From Spizellomyces punctatus DAOM BR117 (lineage: Eukaryota; Chytridiomycota; Chytridiomycetes; Spizellomycetales; Spizellomycetaceae), in contig NW_015971540.1 in NCBI RefSeq assembly GCF_000182565.1, positions 1,116,476 to 1,180,475 on the forward strand: a DNA stretch of 64,000 bases. Direction: 5' to 3'. Position numbers and translations under genes: made by a program. The notes under the pieces are model-generated. The model did not search any database and was not told the origin of the DNA. It worked only from the letters and a program-made list of their open reading frames with translations. Below are positions 36,400 to 48,028 of this stretch, piece after piece (position 1 is the stretch's first letter; each line of letters begins with the position of its first letter).

Positions 36400-39266
36400 C
36401 TATGTCTTTCTTCTCTTCTTCTTCCCCTTTTCTGCCAAGCGTTTTTGCGCTCGCACCTCCTTCTTCATACGTGGATCCACCATTTTATAGCGACCCTTGA
36501 CACCCTTTGGTCTACCTTTATTGGCTCTGTTGATTCCTTTTGCCACCACAACGGAAACCTTTTTCTTCTCTTGCTTCGCCTTTGCCTTCTTCATCATTTT
36601 TGAAACTTGGGTCAGCTTTGCCTTCTCGGTCATTTCACCCCCCTCGTCCTCCATGACGTTTGCCGCCTTCTTTTGCATCTTTTCTAATCGGCGCGCAGTT
36701 CGCATTTGTTTACGGAATTTGGCTTCGGCGACCTTTTTGATGGGGCGCGCGTCTAAAGCACGCATGCGTTGGCGGATGATTTGGACAGCTTCTTTTGTGA
36801 CGGGGAGAGTGGGTTTGTTGTGTCGGGATTCTTCTTCCACGAACCTATCCAGGAAAGGGTCAGTACAGGAAGTTCAGTCGGTGAGTGAAGGGATGCTCTT
36901 ACTAACCATGACGGAACACCATCTGGATCGTTGAAAGCGTATCGGTTGAATCCTTCGTCGATTAGGTCCCTTTTATCAGACTTCCGAATCATTCTCTGGG
37001 CAAGGGTATATGCTTCCGCTGTGGTGATGGCAAAATCGTCTGCCACAACAAATATCGGTCAGCTCAGCTTCCAGTCCCAGGCGCATTGAGATACCATGCA
37101 CTCACCATTTGGTCCGTCTTTCTCATCCAGTCCCAAGGGTACCACTTCGAACCCTTTCTTTTCAATGTCGTTTTCGTCATCGTCATCCTTCCTGCCTTTG
37201 GATTTTGTACGTCGTGTTGGGATGTCATCTTCGTCACTGCTGTCGTCACTCCAGGTGCTTGCCAATTCCTGCGCAAACAGCCCGTCCTTCTGTTTACTCT
37301 CCTTCCCCTTCACTGGTTTACCATTGGGCTGCTCCAAAGTTTTGAATAGCGGATTGTCGAAGAACACTTTTGCTCGTTTTGACAGTTTGCCAGTATCTAT
37401 CGCTCCATTGACGTCCTCTTCTTCAACGTTCCCATTGTCCATTTCGCTTCCCGCTTTGCGCTTCTTGCCTCCTGAGACTCCGGTGGCTTCTTCATCCAAT
37501 TCACTATCATCTTCACTGTCGTCACTGCTATCGTCGCTCGCATCACCATCCACATCTCCAACTTGTCGTTTCCGCTTCTTGTCAAACTCAATTCCGTACC
37601 ACTCCTCAAACGCCTGCGCGCCTTCCTTCTGCTTTTTCACTTTGGCGCTCGGATCGCGCTCGAGCCGCCGCTCACGGAATTGTTCGTAAAGGCCATCGAT
37701 TTCGCTTTCGAGATTGTTGATCTTTTGTTCAATCTCGTCATCTGTATCAAATGTTTCATCATCGTCATCATTTGCCTCGTTGTCTTCATCTGCTTCCTCA
37801 TCGTCGCTACTGAGTACCGCTTCCTTTTGCGTGTCCGTAACAATTGGCTTCGCATTTTTCACACCATCCGTAGACAGGCCGTTCAATCGGAACAGACCTT
37901 CATCATGCCCGTCTCCCAATCCCATGCCCCCTGCCTCACTCGCTTCCAGCCCAATCTCATCTGGCGTTCCCATGCCTAGGCGCATCTTAATCAATTGCTT
38001 TGCTTTTCGCTCGCGTGCTTTACGGAGTGCCCGCTTGCGGGTGGCAGCAACTGATTTAGCTTCGGCATCAAGTGATTCCAGTAAGTCCTCTTCACCATTT
38101 TCCTCCTTGTCCCCTGTGTCAGCCTTCCGCTCTTCCTTCTTCTTCTCCAGCCCAAGATCCAAACGAATCGACTCTCTCCATTTCAAAAGGTCCTTGAAAT
38201 CCTTTTTACCCAAAACTTTCAAATCCTCACAGCACATCTTAAGTTCTTTTGTTGTCAGTGGATGTTCCGCCAGGGTTTTGCCAAAATCATCCTGGTCAAA
38301 TCGCAAGGCATTCGATTGGGTGAGCACCCCAAGGAAGTCTGGCCCCCGCACGAAATCGGAAATACTGCTAGCAACGTGAAGTGTGTAGTCACCATCCGCA
38401 TAACCAGATCGATGTCTCCGACGCTTTTCGGGATGAAACAAGTCATTCAACATGGCACCTTGTCGCTCTTTTCTCTTCTTATCATCCATCTCCTCTTCTG
38501 GCACATCATCTACTTCCTTGAAAACGTATTTTGGATCGAGTAATCGTGGGTCGACCTTTTTGGGTGCTTTGAATTCGCGGCAAACAACAAAGATCTCAGC
38601 AGAGACGTTACGTGATGACGCTGGCTTTGTCGCTTCGACCTTGTCGAAAAACTGATTGAATACCCAAATAAGCTTGTTGTAATCCTTCGAGCGAAAGACT
38701 TTGGTAACGAAACATCCTCCCGCCATCAGGAATTCTGTGGCTAGTTTTAGAGACGCCAGAACGAGTTCGGATTGTGTGAAGGCATCTTGGAGCCAAGATG
38801 TACCAACGTTGGGAGCACCATCGTGAAGGAAGCTGCGAAAGAAAAGATGCTCGTTAGCATTGCTTGGAAAGAAATGATGCACTCCGCTTTCCCAAGGCCG
38901 CATCATAGATAATGGACAGGCAACTCACACATCCGCCTTCCACGTCTTGAGTTCCCGTTTCAATGTCATTCTACACTTTTGCGTGGTGATGTCCTCAACG
39001 TGGGTAATGACACCAGGTATAGGTTTAATCGCTGCTAAATCCAGACCGATAATAATATTCGGCTTCGGCATGTACTTTGCTGCCACCTGCAACCAACCAC
39101 CGGGAGCCGCGCAGAGATCCACCAAGCATTTCGACCGTTCCAAAAAATTGTACTTTTTGTTCAGTTGAATGAGCTTAAAGGCTGAACGGGCACGATAACC
39201 CTGCTCCTTGGCCATATGATAGTACTTGTCGAGACGCCCCTTGGCATACTTCTTCTTGACACCCAT
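36400..39266 (-). CDS. SPB1: SPB1, FtsJ-type 2'-O-methyltransferase for large-subunit rRNA
   Basis: Four exons, 39266-38929, 38832-37106, 37039-36907 and 36844-36400, encode 880 aa. The N-terminal FtsJ/RrmJ domain shows [16 protein letters not shown] (catalytic Lys), [14 protein letters not shown] (SAM site), [11 protein letters not shown] and [11 protein letters not shown] (catalytic Lys). A DUF3381-like middle and acidic runs follow. The C-terminal SPB1 domain has [11 protein letters not shown] and ends in a strongly basic nucleolar tail (KKKRRKT). SPB1 methylates the A-loop guanosine of 25S rRNA in pre-60S particles. Intron 1 lies in the methyltransferase domain (KADVFLHDG). It is upstream-divergent from the tRNA gene. 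Confidence 0.96.
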
Positions 39267-39542
39267 GGCGGTGGTTTATGTGCGGGGTATTGGAAGAGAA
39301 ATGTGTTTGTGCCTAGACCTTCGGGCGACGACAATAATGTGACGACTGGCAAGTCACGGTCGTTTGCGATATCCACCCACAATACCGCACTCCAGAGGAC
39401 GAGAAAACTTGACGGGGTGAAAGCAATATCTAAATTCGTTGGACATGCACTAAGGAAGTTGTCCAAAAAAAATCAAAACTGGTACGTAAGCGGTGACTGC
39501 AACATACGTACTTGTTTCATTCTCATATTTAAAAAATTGGCT

Positions 39543-39614
39543 GGTTCCATGGTGTAGCGGTTAGCACTCAGGACTCTGAATCCTGCGACCCGAGTTCGAT
39601 TCTCGGTGGGACCT
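39543..39614 (+). tRNA. tRNA-Gln (anticodon CUG)
   Basis: A 72-nt cloverleaf without intron. Acceptor arms GGTTCCA and TGGGACC pair (one G-T), followed by discriminator T. The D arm contains the A box (TGGTGTAGCGG). The anticodon arm CAGGA-CTCTGAA-TCCTG presents CTG. The T arm contains the B box GTTCGATTC. It lies between divergent SPB1 and the ARM/BTB gene. Confidence 0.97.
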
Positions 39615-39917
39615 TTACGATTCCGGAATCTCTTTTTGATAACGTTGGGAACTTTTGTTGACGGATGGGCAGTTGATCTACATTATTACAGACGTTGCTC
39701 TTTCGTCCTTGTGAAAATGGAAAGGACGTTGCAAATCAAACAATGCAGCTAGTAAATGTGTCGTAGATCTGCCACCCATTGCAACAATTGTATTACTTCA
39801 TCAAATGGCACAGCTCTGTTACGTTTCCGTTGAAGCATGAACTGGCTCCAGTTCCTGTCACATTTTGAACAACATCATTCAAATGTGACAGTCCGGCAAG
39901 GAGAAAAGCAGCACTAA
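39615..39917. other. Short intergenic region, tRNA / ARM-BTB gene
   Basis: About 300 bp holding the promoter of the ARM/BTB gene; no additional gene was seen. Confidence 0.5.
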
Positions 39918-42900
39918 ATGTCTTCCTCGAACCTTACGAGCGACATGTTACGACCACGAAAGAAGCCCAAGCTTGATAGCCCCCCAGAAGAGCCCGATGT
40001 TGCACGACTTTTACAAAAGCTTGCTCTCTATCGAGAAGTGCAAGAACGCCTCAATGTATTGTCTTGTCACTCACCCACAACCCTCCGCCGTCTCTCTGCG
40101 TACCTTCGATATGATCTCGAGCGACTGGACTTAAACTTGAGCCGCTCCAAGAAGATGCATGACACTCTGGACTTGCTATTTACAGTGACGAGGGCACTGG
40201 CTTGTACGAGAGTTTACGAAGAGGATGTCGCGGAAGTTGGGAAGCAGAAGGCAGAAGTGAGGGCCACAAGTGGGATGATGCTACACATGTTGGAAGTGAA
40301 ACACGATATCGGCGTGCAAACGGGTGCCTTGCGAATATTAGCCAACTTAATCAACCCGTCCAAAAGCCTCAAAATCCGAAACCCTGCATACGGGACACCG
40401 GAGATGGCTGCGTTGATGGGGAAATGGATCTCCCGCGATAAAAATGGTCGTCTGGTAAAGATGCTGGTCGCGACAGTTGGGCTGGATGCGAGAGAATGTC
40501 GGTTTTACGCTTTAAAATGTCTAGTAGGACTTGCAAAGTTCTTTGACCAGGAACTAATTGTCGCGCTGGAAGATGTCAATCTTCGACCTTTCTTAACGGT
40601 ATTAGAAGAGGTCGGATGCCAAACTGCAACAGAGAAAACATCCGATAGTTTGTTGGGCAGGATCGACGATGTTTACGTCCTCTGTATGACTCTGGTGAGC
40701 GAGCTGCTACAGAAGGGATGGTCGCAATTCTTTGCTTCCCTCGATCCAGCTTTCATCCCCGGGCTCCTCAAGGCCGTGCGCTCCGTGGCCCCTTCCTCTG
40801 TTCCCGATCTCAACCCTGATGATGAAAGCAGTGTGCCGGGCATTGTTGAGACGCCAGACTCAACTATCAAGTTTTTACAGCACGCTATAAAAACCCTCCA
40901 TCTGATTTGTAAAAGACAGCCGGAGATGTCTCTAGACCTGCTTGACCTCGACGATGTTCACTCTCTCATACTCATAAATAAATCGCTTGCATATATACAA
41001 CGCTCTCTTCCATCGAATGCGAAGGCGTCGCTCGGAACCCTTGAAACATTACGAAGCCTTGTTCAGGTTAACCTCCTTATTTCTCGACGTCGAACAAAAC
41101 CCTGCTTAAACATAATGGCCGAGTTTCGGTCCGAAATGATCAAAGTGGCAATAGGTTTTGGTATGATTCTGGCGAGAACGAATCATGTTTCGATCCTCCG
41201 CACATCCCTCCTCCAACCGATTCTCGAGTTATTTCTTTGTAACCTTCCTCAATGTCCAAGGACGCTTCAAACAGCCATTGACGCACAATTGCCATTGATG
41301 CTTGTCAAATGGTGGAATGCGATGTCGAAGCCGCAGTATTTGGAGAGCCCACACGGAGCGAAAGTTACCTCGAAACTCAAGGGCAGCATCCTGAAAGTTT
41401 TGACGTATGTCTTGAACGATGCGAATGGGTTGCAGACTTACTCCAAAATGGACAAAGAGGTTGTGATTGAATTTCACCGGAATCTCAGTCTGAACGTGCG
41501 ACGACTCCTCTCGGGAACGGAACAACAACAGGAAGATACCACTGAAGCAGAGTCGGACCCAGATACAATAGACATATATCCATCAATAGGTGTTCGCTCT
41601 CTCCGGTTATTCTCGGTCCTATTCATCAATAAGTTGTGCCGGCTGTTATTGACAGATCAAGGAGTTCTGGCAGATTTCATTGATGGTGCATATATACCCA
41701 ATATTCTGGGCCTGCGGAAGAGTGGTTGGAGCGATCGAAGTGAGGTCACCCGGTTGTTGTTTACCGTTCTGGAACGTGCTGCAACGGATTCGAATGTGCG
41801 ATTCAAAATGCGGGATGGAGAGTTCTGGAGTAGGGACGAGGGTGGCGGACCAGCGACGGAACGACGATCATCTTTCACTCTAATACACTTCCTGCTAATA
41901 CTAGTTGTCGCTGCTGGTGGGTTGCTTTACCGCGCCGACCACTCCGATTCTAATCGAACCCCTAAACCACTTGATACGAACATCCCTCACATCTTGCAGC
42001 GCGCTATGGTTTTCCTTTCGGATAACTACGGTCTTGATACCTCTGTGAGCATGATACTCTGCAACTGTCCTTTGGTAACTTTTGACAAACTGGTGGATCT
42101 TATTCCCGCTGAGTGGGTGCAAAGACGACAAAGTGGTGATTTCATCAGCGTTTTGCCAGTCGTGTTGTGGGTAATCGAGAGGAGCGGTGCAGCGTCTCAA
42201 CCGGCACCACCCGAGCTTGAGCTAGAACTCGATCCGCATAATGGCAGCTCGAGCGAACACGTCTTGGTGACATCGCTCTATGAATCTGCGGCGCATTTTC
42301 TTGAAACCCTTTTAAATACTCCTAACTGCCGCTCCCAGCTTCTCACGCCTCCCACACTTCACGTTCTTTCCTCATCCCTTGCCAATCACCCCATCCCATC
42401 ACTACTTCGGATACTCTCGCGCCTTTTAATATCAGAGGAGTCGCTGGAGCCGCTGGTCACGACGTTCGGCACGTCATCAGCGCTTGAACCCCTCCTGGAG
42501 AGGGACGACATTCTGATTGCGATTCAAGCGTCTATGAGATCGCAAAAGGGTGTAGTGCGCCGCTTGCTAAAGTTCTGGGCATATTTTGCTGACGATTTCG
42601 ACATGCGCCTGACGGTGGCAGTGGCGATAGGATGGTGGATGGGTGAGCGGTTGATATTCTGCGTGGTGGAGGAAGACACGGAGGTTGGGCGGCAGGTTGC
42701 GAGGGAAATTTTGGAACGCTTCTTTGAGACGATGTTGGATTGCCATGCGAAGGAAGATGATGCAGTGACGAGTCGAAGTCGCGTGGGTAAGGTTTTAAAG
42801 TACCTGGGATGGGCGTTGCGCCAAAGGGGCCGGAATCCGCTTCGCAGCTGGATTAAAGGCGTTGAGGTGTCCTGGCCTCGCATAAGTACCATGCAGCAGA

Positions 42901-43463
42901 TGCTTCAATATGGCGATTCTGTCTCTGTTTTTCATGGTGACGACGACGATGTGGTAACATGGAACCTGCCCGATGATCCCACCGCATGCGGACCTCTGAC
43001 ATTTTCGCGAAAGACGCTTTCAACGCTCTCTGCACCTCTTCAAGTTCTCCTCTACGGATCCTACAAGGAGACCATTGAAAAAGTAGTTACGATCCGCGAT
43101 GTGAAGTATCCAGTATGGAAGCTATTTTTGGCATACTGTGAAGTGATTTCCAATAGGGTTCCGGAGAGATACACCCCAGTGGATATTGGATTGTGTGATA
43201 CAGAAATGCTTGAAACCCTACTGTCCTTGTATCAATTGGCAGACAAGTTCTTAGTCGACGACCTGCGACAAGTGTGCCAAGAGGTGTGCGTTTTCTGGTG
43301 CCGTGCTGCTGTTGAAAAGGGGGATGCGGAGATTGTCGGACGTCTTTGGCAATGGATAAGGATGATTGACTTTGGGGAAGAGGAATGGCGAACCAGGATG
43401 GAAAAAATCAGTTTCTGGGGCTTGTGTTGCTGTGCTGGAGAAGTTGGACGAGGACAAGGATGA
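39918..43463 (+). CDS. Large intronless ARM-repeat plus C-terminal BTB protein (ARMC5-like architecture)
   Basis: A single uninterrupted frame of 1181 codons. A basic N-terminus (RPRKKPKLD) suggests nuclear entry. Residues about 60-900 are Leu-rich helical repeats in ARM/HEAT style (for example IGVQTGALRILANLINPSKS, CRFYALKCLVGLAKFF). The last ~190 residues form a BTB fold: FSRKTLSTLSAPLQVLLYGSY, VVTIRDVKYPVWKLFLAYCE, LETLLSLYQLADKFLVDDLRQVC. ARM plus C-terminal BTB is the layout of ARMC5, a CUL3 adaptor acting on RNA polymerase II subunits; equivalence is inferred from architecture only. A hydrophobic run (LIHFLLILVVAAGGLLY) sits near residue 660. The lack of introns contrasts with the intron-rich neighbours. 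Confidence 0.85.
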   Translation: MSSSNLTSDMLRPRKKPKLDSPPEEPDVARLLQKLALYREVQERLNVLSCHSPTTLRRLSAYLRYDLERLDLNLSRSKKMHDTLDLLFTVTRALACTRVYEEDVAEVGKQKAEVRATSGMMLHMLEVKHDIGVQTGALRILANLINPSKSLKIRNPAYGTPEMAALMGKWISRDKNGRLVKMLVATVGLDARECRFYALKCLVGLAKFFDQELIVALEDVNLRPFLTVLEEVGCQTATEKTSDSLLGRIDDVYVLCMTLVSELLQKGWSQFFASLDPAFIPGLLKAVRSVAPSSVPDLNPDDESSVPGIVETPDSTIKFLQHAIKTLHLICKRQPEMSLDLLDLDDVHSLILINKSLAYIQRSLPSNAKASLGTLETLRSLVQVNLLISRRRTKPCLNIMAEFRSEMIKVAIGFGMILARTNHVSILRTSLLQPILELFLCNLPQCPRTLQTAIDAQLPLMLVKWWNAMSKPQYLESPHGAKVTSKLKGSILKVLTYVLNDANGLQTYSKMDKEVVIEFHRNLSLNVRRLLSGTEQQQEDTTEAESDPDTIDIYPSIGVRSLRLFSVLFINKLCRLLLTDQGVLADFIDGAYIPNILGLRKSGWSDRSEVTRLLFTVLERAATDSNVRFKMRDGEFWSRDEGGGPATERRSSFTLIHFLLILVVAAGGLLYRADHSDSNRTPKPLDTNIPHILQRAMVFLSDNYGLDTSVSMILCNCPLVTFDKLVDLIPAEWVQRRQSGDFISVLPVVLWVIERSGAASQPAPPELELELDPHNGSSSEHVLVTSLYESAAHFLETLLNTPNCRSQLLTPPTLHVLSSSLANHPIPSLLRILSRLLISEESLEPLVTTFGTSSALEPLLERDDILIAIQASMRSQKGVVRRLLKFWAYFADDFDMRLTVAVAIGWWMGERLIFCVVEEDTEVGRQVAREILERFFETMLDCHAKEDDAVTSRSRVGKVLKYLGWALRQRGRNPLRSWIKGVEVSWPRISTMQQMLQYGDSVSVFHGDDDDVVTWNLPDDPTACGPLTFSRKTLSTLSAPLQVLLYGSYKETIEKVVTIRDVKYPVWKLFLAYCEVISNRVPERYTPVDIGLCDTEMLETLLSLYQLADKFLVDDLRQVCQEVCVFWCRAAVEKGDAEIVGRLWQWIRMIDFGEEEWRTRMEKISFWGLCCCAGEVGRGQG

Positions 43464-43612
43464 ACATTGTAAATAGAACACGTAGCTAAGCTTTTAGCCA
43501 CACTACACGACATTCCAATCCAGCACCAGGACTTCAGATCCGATTCAATCCAGGCCCTGCAAGTTGATCGATTGCTTGGACGAGACCCTCACCTGCTACT
43601 TCAACTCCCGAA

Positions 43613-45322
43613 ATGCTCGACCCACACCAGCAGGCACCACCACCGACAATACCATCGTGGGGAGATCAGCATGGGGGAATCTTTGAAACCCCTTATTATT
43701 ACACTCTCTCAGATCTTGCAGCGCATGCCAAGCGCACAGGTTTTTCAGAGGAAGAAGAAGTGGAAGCCATGCAAAGGGCGACCAGAGTGCTCCGGAGAGT
43801 ATATCGACGTTTGAAAATGTACGTAGTCGAATGGAAGTGCAACTGTACTTGTTATTTTTAGCCAACAGTTTCTTCAAGTCCAGCCAAGACGTTCGCCACT
43901 TCGTCGTACCTTCTGCACCGCTTCTACGCCGTCTGGCCCCGCAAAAGCCCTTACTACACTGACGAGGAAGTTTGTTTGGCCTGCATAGATATGGCATGTA
44001 AATTGGAGGAAACACCCATTGGCATGTCACAGTTGGCGCAGTACGTTTTATGTGAGAGTCGAGGTGTGAGAATGACTGAGAGTGTGAGTAATCGATTGGT
44101 TGGCAGTCTTATAGTGATTTGGTTGGACAACTATATTCATGGTGTATTACACTTCAATCTGGCTAGGAGGCTAAAACAGCGATGGAAGGCAAACTTGCTC
44201 CACATCAGCAGAAGCTTCTCGAAGCGGTTCAGTTCGATACGAACATCGTTCATCCGTTTTCAAGTTGTGCGAAATTTGTCAAGCAGCTTTTTGGTATAGT
44301 ACGCTTTCTTTGTCCAAGTCCTCTTATATACCTTACTTTCCTTTGACACTCTTCAAGTCACAGCTGTAGATACCCGGAAGAAAACTGCGCCAGTAAACCT
44401 ATATCAGCGTGCTTCTTCCATCATCCTCGACAGTTATTCGATACCACTCTGCATCCAATTTCCCCCGCACGTTATTGCCATGGCATCATTGTACCTAGCC
44501 TCAAAGTTCTGGTCGGAATTTCCAGCCGTTCAAAGCGAATTTGTTGAGAGCTTGTGCTGTAGGATGGAGGAAATTGAAGGCAAGTCTTTGAGGTTCGCCA
44601 GTTTCGCGGATCGATATTATTCCGCACAAGTTAGCATACCAACGCATCATATTTGTTTAGACGCTGCAATTCAATTGCTTGAAATGTATCTTAGAGCTCC
44701 AAATCCTGAAAGCTCTCCGACCCTATATAAACGCTTGCTGGATGAGCTTCAAGAACGTGTGAAGAGTAGGCCACCTTCATTGTATACGAGTCCCGCGACT
44801 CCCGGAGCCGGTAAGTAACAAATCTACGATGACTAGTATACCGCGCTTGTTTGACGACCTTGATTTCTTTCTTGTTCTCCAGATGCGTATTCTACCAACA
44901 GCTACCCGACTTATTCTCCCCACTCTCCACATTCGTACTCCTCCTACTACGGTCCAGCCTCCAGCGCGAGTACGCCGACTGAGGAACGGTACGCAGGGCA
45001 CAAACGACGGCGAACCGAAGAGGATGATTCCGGAAGACGACAAAGGGACAAAGACAGGGAGCGCGATCGGGAGAGAGAGAGAGATAGGGATAGAGACAGA
45101 GAAAGAGAGCGGGACAGGGACTGGGATCGAGAACGAGACCGAGAAAGAGACCGGGATAGGGATAGGGAGAGAGACAGAGAAAGAGAGCGGGACAGGGACT
45201 GGGATCGAGAACGAGACCGAGAAAGACACCGGGATAGGGATAGGATGAGGGATAGAGACCGAGACCGAGATCGGGGTTATAGGGAGTATGAGGGAAGTCG
45301 ACGACGCGGATGGAAGGGCTGA
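43613..45322 (+). CDS. Cyclin L/K-type transcription-splicing cyclin with RE/RD-rich tail
   Basis: Exons 43613-43818, 43879 to about 44040-44064, about 44182-44293, 44364-44579, 44661-44810 and 44883-45322. Cyclin box 1: EEEEVEAMQRATRVLRRVY, LKIPAKTFATSSYLLHRFYAV, ACIDMACKLEETP. Box 2: LAPHQQKLLEAVQFDTNIVHPF, LCIQFPPHVIAMASLYLASKF. The C-terminal ~140 residues are dominated by alternating Arg/Glu and Arg/Asp. This fits cyclin L (partner of CDK11) or cyclin K, which couple CDK activity to transcription and splicing. The exon 2/3 junction is unresolved: donors at 44041, 44054 and 44065 are possible. The intron 44580-44660 uses a GC donor and is an open multiple of three. Confidence 0.88.
45093..45248 (+). 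repeat. 78-bp tandem duplication in the cyclin RE/RD tail
   Basis: Two adjacent 78-bp units, 45093-45170 and 45171-45248, are nearly identical; they differ by a G/C change and at the unit end. The length is 26 codons, so the duplication preserves the frame and repeats a DRERERDRDWDRERDRER-type block. Confidence 0.85.
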
Positions 45323-45597
45323 GTTGCCATTATATATAGCTGGCGTCGTTCCGAACAACACAGCACCTTCGTCGTGCACTACTTCACATGAGTACCTGGA
45401 AAATCTCAGATGCTACAGTTACCCCCGCTGCTTAGCTTACACTGGTTTGATGAGATCCAAACGAACTCACACTCTCAATGATTATGTCAAAGGTGATGAG
45501 TCACTATGTATGAGTTTCTCGAACTGCTTGCAAGGATATTGTGGGACGATGTACCAGATTGTCGGTACTAGGGCTTAGTAATCCTGCGAAGGATTCC

Positions 45598-47164
45598 ATG
45601 GGCATGGGAGATGTGATGCAGGAAAATCAGTCGTGCTTTCCCCCGCATTCCCATATTTACTGGCAACAAGTAACAATGCACTCTGAAGTACTCGTCCTAG
45701 ATACAGTGAACTTGGGTGACAAACGGCAACGGACGACAGCTCCACAGCATGTAGCCGACGAACCCACGATTGATCATATTGTGCTCGAAACACCAACAGA
45801 CGAACAGAGCGATCCCTTTTCTCTTGCAAGCCGGGTTGTTTCTCCAGAGCGCATCACGGATCTCCGCAGACGAAATCAATCTATCGGTAACAAACGGGTT
45901 GCAGCGTTCTACCAAGAGCAGAACGATGAAATCCGACGTCTTCTCTCTCCAATTGATGGCTCGCCATCTTCCGACGACGATGAGCACAAGTCCTCTTCAA
46001 AACAGTCCAAGAATTTTCGCCTGCAATTAGCCATTCAAGGGTCATTTGCTGCAAATGTACTTCTTTCTGGGTTGCAGCTTTATGCCGCGATATCCAGCGG
46101 ATCTATGTCGCTGTTTGCGACAATGGCCGATTCCCTCTTCGATCCGCTTTCGAATTTGATTTTAAATTTGGCACACCAAACGAGTGTCAAGTGGGATGTG
46201 GACAAATACCCCTCTGGGAAGGCCAGAATGGAAACGATTGGAAACGTGGTGTATAGCTTTTTGATGGGGACGGTATCAATTGTGCTCATTGTCGAATCTG
46301 TACGAACAATTGCTCAGCATAGTGGAGAAGAGCTGTTTGAATTTAATGTCCCTGCCGTCGTTTCCGTAGGGGTCGCTTTCGGTAAAGCGTCCCATGACGC
46401 TCCTCTTTTCTTTTGCTGTGACGCTTACCGTAGCATTTCCATTCCACCAGGTGTAAAATTCCTCCTCTTCCTATACTGTTTTTCTTTGCGCTCCGACTCT
46501 CAGGTTCGCATGCTCTGGGAAGACCATCGGAATGACTTGTTTGTCAATGCTTTTGGGATAATGACGAGTGTGGCTGGAGGGAAATTGAAGTGGTGGATTG
46601 ACCCGGTCGGCGCTATTGTGATTTCGGCGGTAATTTTAGCATTGTGGACCAGAACCGCGTATGGTAGGTTGTTCGATGACATATATGTTGTTTTTAGTGT
46701 TTGTGGAGAACGGTCCTTAGTTCTTACGATGGCTCATTGTGTTTCCAGAACAACTTCAACAACTTGCGGGAGTTTCTGCAAGTCCAGAGTTCATTCGCTT
46801 TGTTACATACAAAGCAATGACATTTGACCCTCTTATACAAAAAATTGATACCTGTCGGGCATACTACTCTGGCCCAGTATGTTGTAATTCGATTCTCATG
46901 CTCTAGGTGGTGCTAACACAGACCGCGCAGAAAATCATCGTGGAGGTGGACATCGTCATGGACCCTTCCACCCCTCTTTGGAAAACTCATGATGTTGGCG
47001 AGGCTCTTCAAATGGCTTTGGAGAAGTTGGACAATGTGGAGAGAGCATATGTTCACGTGGATCACGAAACGGACCATAAGCCGGTAAGTGGTGGGGAGTG
47101 TATCGCTCTATGCGGTCTTTTTCTGACCTTGCTTCGGTGCGCTTAGGAGCACAAAAGTGCTTGA
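45598..47164 (+). CDS. Cation diffusion facilitator (CDF/ZnT-like) transporter
   Basis: Five exons, 45598-46381, 46451-46663, 46749-46876, 46931-47083 and 47147-47164 (18 nt), encode about 431 aa. A polar N-terminus leads to the CDF transmembrane core: FAANVLLSGLQLYAAISSGS, MSLFATMADSLFDPLSN (the metal-site D-x3-D), VDKYPSGKARMETIGNVV (the YPxGxxRxE motif), DHRNDLFVNAFGIM (second HxxxD site), and WWIDPVGAIVISAVIL. The cytosolic C-terminal domain contains IIVEVDIVMDPSTPLW and AYVHVDHETDHKPEH. Such proteins export Zn, Mn or Fe from the cytosol into organelles; DxxxD in one site may favour Mn. The start is uncertain: ATG 45676 is also in frame. Confidence 0.92.
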
Positions 47165-48028
47165 GAAATGCTCTTTAATTATCATTCAAAATGCGGTTGG
47201 ATTATCAGAGATACACTACTGATGAGCGGACTGTATTATATTATGCCGACAGTGCAGACACTGCTGTACATGATACCGCTTCCGGGAGAAGTGACTAGCA
47301 GATGGGGCTATGATTACATAGGACCGTTTCAAATAGCCTTGTGGCGATGGGATAGATGGTTACGTTCGGATGATCGAAGACTGTTTACATTGAAGTAACT
47401 CTCTGTTCGGCGACGTCATTGGACTCCAGTTGGGGATCCAGTGCTCTGCAGCCTCCTATCTCTTTCAAGACTCAGCCTCCAACTACAACCCTTTAAGTCG
47501 TAAGGTGAGGTTCCTCCCGTCCGGCTCCTGTCCCAATTTCTATTTCGATGGGGCCTCAAGTCCTAGATCAGCATTAGCCGCCTCCCACCGCTTCCGTGAT
47601 TCCTTTGAGCTTTTCAGACTCCGTCTTTTACGCCTCACATACTATATCAAAAGATAATCCGAGTAGACCGGCCTCCCATATCAGAAAGTTGTTGAGGTTA
47701 TTCATGGTCACAAAGGACTAACCTCTCGCCGTAGACATGCTTCAAATTCGTCTTTGAGTGTGTCACATCGCCCTCGAAGGCGGCCCCAAAGGTTCTCGTT
47801 ATCCACGCAGGCGCGAAACCTGCTGGAAACGTCCTCACAGGCTTCCGGAAGAGTCATGAAGATGTTGGTACATGCCAGCAGAGAGATCGGATGGGGAGGC
47901 TATTTCATGGCGAAACCATGGCAACTCATTGGGGCACAGCACTGCCATGTGGATGGAACCGTGGTCGAACGCACGAACCAGCACACAGCGGAGAAAACGA
48001 CAGTCAAATCTTGCAAGATGTGTAGATC
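47165..48028. other. Intergenic region, CDF transporter / site-2 protease
   Basis: About 860 bp. Plus-strand frames of 75-92 codons are present but read unlike conserved protein. A 5' non-coding exon of the next gene may lie here. No RNA gene was recognised. Confidence 0.4.

Noticed and set aside
37096-37689. 197-codon Ser-rich plus-strand frame, and similar ones at 37714-38379
   Set aside because: They are antisense to the acidic, Ser/Asp-rich SPB1 middle region, which generates long open antisense frames.
45060-45250. CRISPR-like or satellite array in the cyclin tail
   Set aside because: Only two 78-bp units, coding and in frame; no spacers of regular size.
44777-45379. 200-codon minus-strand frame rich in Ser/Pro/Val/Ile dipeptides
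   Set aside because: Antisense of the RE/RD repeats of the cyclin tail, a composition artefact.
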